Shown here: one piece after another, positions 60,964 to 64,000 of the stretch
How positions within the stretch are numbered: the stretch's first letter is position 1
Layout: each line of letters opens with the position of its first letter
DNA from: Mermis nigrescens
Lineage: Eukaryota; Nematoda; Enoplea; Mermithida; Mermithidae
Reading direction: 5' to 3'
Length of the DNA stretch: 64,000 nt
NCBI GenBank assembly: GCA_036768485.1
Contig: JAVLUZ010000154.1
Location: forward strand, 30,313,089-30,377,088
Translations under genes and position numbers: made by a program
Notes under the pieces: model-generated
What the model was told of the DNA's origin: nothing
Database searches by the model: none
Seen by the model: only the letters and a program-made list of their open reading frames with translations

Positions 60964-61607
60964 GTGCCGACCATAAATTCTTCGGCGCTTTTTTAACCAT
61001 TAAAATTTTTCGGACTTGCCACAGGTCCTCCAATTATTTGATTATGTTTTGCCTGATTAATTTATTTGATTTATTTTCAATTTTTTGATTTATTGGATTC
61101 TTCTATTTTATTTATTTGATTTATTTGAATCTTTATTTATTTATTTAATTGCAGTCATCTAAAAACTTTATCATATACCGGCATTTGATAGATAAAGATT
61201 TCAAAATGTCGTTCCTTACTTTATCTACTATATATTTTTGAAAGTTTGTTTGTTTGTATGTTCGTATGTTTGTGCCGGGTTGGCTTCGGCCCAATGAAAT
61301 TTGGTGGGCTGATATTTTGCGCCGAGGTCGGTCCAATGGGGAAGGAGCCGTAGCGATCTTGAAATTTCGACAAACGCACCCATTGGCCCTGGGCAGGGAG
61401 GGAGCAGGGTTTGGCCCCTGTGCTATAAGCCTCCACGATTTCGGGAGATGGCCGATTTTTTGCTATTTTTTTCAAAAATTAGTTTATACTGTTTGTATAG
61501 GGATACCCCGGCCAAGAGGAGCATGCCTGGCGGCACTATATACATTGTTATATGTTATAGCATTGGTCGGCACTGTGAAACATGAAAATACGGGTTTAAC
61601 CAAATGA

Positions 61608-61975
61608 TGCTATAACATAGGCAATTTTATAAGATAGGCATGGTATGAGATACTATGTGCAACAAGATAAGCAATGCTATAAGATAGGACGTGATATTAG
61701 ATACTCTGTGCTACAGGATAGGCAATACTATAAGATCGGACGTGGTATAAGACACCCCGTGCTACAAGATAGGCAATGCTATAAGATAGGAAGTGATATA
61801 AGATACCCCGAGCTGCAAGATAGGCAATGTTATAAGGTAGTATGGGATATAAGATACCCTGTGCTACGAGATAGGCAATGCTATAAGATAGGTTTGGTAT
61901 AGATACCCTGTCTGTGCCATAACATGCAGTGATATAAGATAGGAGATACCATCAGCTATAACATATCACGTGATA
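61608..61975. repeat. Tandem repeat, ~57-bp unit, about six copies
   Basis: The unit contains GCAATGCTATAAGATAGG and TAAGATACCCTGTGCTAC. Confidence 0.85.
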
Positions 61976-61989
61976 TATGACACCCTTTG

Positions 61990-62420
61990 CTACAACAAAC
62001 AAAAAATTTTTAAAACATCAAAAATATGGTTTGACCGAAAAAATTTTTCAAAACATCCTAAAACATCAAAAATATGGTTTGACGAAAAAAATTTCCAAAA
62101 CATTCCAAAACATCAAAAATATGGGTTTGATTAAAAAAATTTTCCAAAACATCCTAAAACATCAAAAATATGGTTTGACGAAAAAAATTTCCCAAAACAT
62201 CCCAAAACATCAACAATATGGGTTTTATTAAAGAAATTTCCAGAACACCCCAGAACATCAAAAATATGATTATGGCTAAACAATTTTCAAAACCATTCTG
62301 TAACGTCAAAAATATGGATTTGATCAAAAAAAATGGTTGACAAAAGACATTTTAAAAAAATCCAAAAAATAAAATATGGTTTGTACCAACAATTTTTTAG
62401 AAATATCCCAAAAACATCAA
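61990..62420. repeat. Tandem repeat, ~45-50-bp unit, about nine copies
   Basis: The unit is near AAAACATCAAAAATATGG followed by TTTGACGAAAAAAATTTCC. It decays toward the right. Confidence 0.85.
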
Positions 62421-62920
62421 AAGTCTTGAAAAATAAAAAAATACAAGAGGCATATTAATTCCATATAGCTATCAGGCCTAAGTTCAGCCCGGGCAACGCC
62501 GGGCAGCTCAACTAGTTGTCAATATTTATCCAGTTTTGGACGCGGATGCCCACTGATTAGTGGAGCAGTATGAGCGGCCCTCGCTATAAACTAAATATTG
62601 GATTAACAAACAGATAAAAAGATGACCAAATCCCGTTGATTTGCTCATAAATAGGCCTTTGGGCTAAAAAGTCAGTTTGACGAAAAATTGTGTAAAAAAA
62701 GTTTTCGAATTTTTTCGCTCTTAATCACTTTTTAGAATCATATCGGAAATAATGGTGATTCAAAAATTTCTTGAAATTGTGTCATATTTTGAATTTATAA
62801 CTATTCAAGGCACGACATTTAATCAATTATAATTTCAGTCAACAGCTCTTACATGCACCGCAAAGTAAACAGTGGAACATAATTGAATAGCGGAAGTCAG
62901 GGTCGGCGGGGGGTAGCCGC

Positions 62921-63303
62921 CATACATGTTCTGGGAGTTGACCCCCGCAAAATGGCTGCTATGCGACTCCCCGGAATTATTGACTTTTCGAAAAATTATA
63001 AAAAGTGTACCTTTTTGAGCGTTTTTAGCTCATTTTTGGTTTAAAAGTCTCAAATTTTCGGTGCTTTGCGTCATATGCACATTCGTTCATTAATTACATT
63101 TTGTTCAATTTTTTTCAATTTTTTTAAATTTTTTATAAATTTTTCTGAATAGTTTCATATTCTAGAAAGAACGAGCATCGTCCCTAACGTAAAAAAAAGC
63201 GTTTCTGACGCGTTTCCATCGTTTTTTAGCCCAAAAGAGTCTCTTTTTAAAAATTTTTATGGCCTGACCTCCTCCCCCAGAATTCCCATGCTATGCGTGT
63301 ATG
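62921..63303. mobile_element. hAT-like MITE, family B
   Basis: Ends CATACATG and GCGTGTATG. Flanks GTAGCCGC/TTCGCCGC agree at 6 of 8. Counterpart of 1096-1465. Confidence 0.65.
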
Positions 63304-63616
63304 TTCGCCGCCCCTCCACATTAGCCCCAGTTCAGAAACTTTGCTCCAAAACTACAAACGCAGGAAACAACCAGTCAAGTCTCTACTCTATACATCTTTC
63401 TGTATAAATTTTACCAATTCCCTGAGGTAGTCGAAAAAATTTCAGCACTTATTGCACCAAATTACTGAAAATTCGAAATTTTTCTGAAAACATTTGCTCT
63501 AGAAATCATTTTGACTTAAAGTAGACAATATAAAAAGGCGAAAAAACGCTACTTTGCACGTGAGTAGCAGATTTTCAGGCCCATTTTTAACTGCTTTACA
63601 AAATTAGGATTACAAT

Positions 63617-63873
63617 CATACGTGGGCAGCAAGAAAATTCTGGGGGAGGGTGCAAGATTTTTTGATGGTCAGAAATGGTCTTAAAAATGGTGGTATGGCG
63701 ATAAAAACACCATTTTTCGACGTATCTCATCAAGCACTATCCATTGGCATCAAAAAATTGCGAAAAATCCGAAAAAAATTTTCAAAAATTGAATTCTGGG
63801 GGTATTTTGATTTCAGGGGGGTATTTTGGTTTCTGGAGGGTGCATACCCCCAAAGCCCCCACGCCCAGGTGTG
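63617..63873. mobile_element. hAT-like MITE, family A, defines the family ends
   Basis: Ends CATACGTGGGC and GCCCAGGTGTG (9 of 11 as inverted repeats). ATTACAAT flanks both ends exactly. The paralogous repeat at about 1778 reads GGTCACAATGCCC with no insertion, so the element limits and the 8-bp duplication are read directly from the empty-site comparison. Confidence 0.93.
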
Positions 63874-64000
63874 ATTACAATGCCCTACCTTCCGCAAATC
63901 CGATATTCACTGTACGCAAATGACCCAAAGGTTATTTCAGAGAAATGTTTCCATCAGATAGCTATTGAAATTTCAGAATCATAAAAAAATGAAACCTGTA

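Larger units (their letters stand above)
61240..62515 (+). mobile_element. Possible Helitron-like element
   Basis: The right end has a GC-rich hairpin (GCCCGG, loop, CCGGGC at about 62487-62504) followed by a short spacer and CTAG at 62512-62515 next to T, which is the form of a Helitron 3' terminus. The left part begins around a GTTTGTTTGTATG repeat and a GGGTTGGCTTCGGCCC segment. The exact 5' terminus (TC) is not fixed and no Rep/helicase is present. Two tandem arrays lie inside. Confidence 0.4.
62735..64000. repeat. Long dispersed repeat, right copy
   Basis: Same orientation and content as 905-1945, continuing past the window end, with a family-B MITE at 62921-63303 and a family-A MITE at 63617-63873. 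Confidence 0.8.

Noticed and set aside
61608..62420. CRISPR-like repeat array
   Set aside because: The units are adjacent tandem repeats without unique spacers, in a eukaryotic context.

Overview
This is AT-rich nuclear DNA from an invertebrate-like animal. The evidence is a gene split into small exons by long introns, a decayed Polinton/Maverick, many hAT-like elements with 8-bp target duplications, and arrays of AAT and minisatellites. No bacterial operon, rRNA or tRNA was seen. The phylum cannot be named from sequence alone. Short acceptors of the TTTTAG/TTTCAG type would suit a nematode, but that is a guess.

The main result is one large plus-strand gene that I assembled by hand from 15 exons between 16723 and 56568. 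All splice phases agree and the joined frame is 1420 codons plus stop. It predicts a signal peptide, four von Willebrand factor A (VWA)-like modules each followed by a six-cysteine segment and a Thr/Ser-rich linker, one transmembrane helix, and a basic Ser/Lys-rich tail. The modules come from tandemly duplicated exon units. Units 2 and 3 (about 3.66 kb apart) are nearly identical. The metal-binding motif expected in VWA domains looks lost. Every unit also carries an extra 128-base cassette with a good acceptor and an in-frame TGA, a candidate alternative terminal or poison exon.

The introns are crowded with mobile DNA. The third intron (23251-37654) holds a 14-kb Polinton (23321-37348) with inverted repeats of about 0.3 kb and broken genes in this order: protein-primed DNA polymerase B, integrase tail, packaging ATPase, a small conserved ORF, an unknown ORF, pVI/pX-like minor capsid protein, double-jelly-roll major capsid protein, adenain-like protease, penton-like protein. 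All are interrupted and none looks functional. It is itself split by a 3.5-kb hAT-like element (24130-27616) that contains a Harbinger derivative that contains two hAT-like MITEs, by a 1.4-kb hAT-like element in the protease, and by two small MITEs.

Left flank (1-16.7 kb): a foldback element, minisatellites, a large AAT array, hAT-like elements and a foldback element built of tandem repeats (14435-16221). A second foldback of the same family sits in the gene (46069-48837). Right flank (56.6-64 kb): more MITEs, the last exon of a minus-strand NNMT-like methyltransferase (59615-59870), two tandem arrays ending at a Helitron-like 3' terminus, and a second copy of the 1-kb repeat found at 0.9-1.9 kb.
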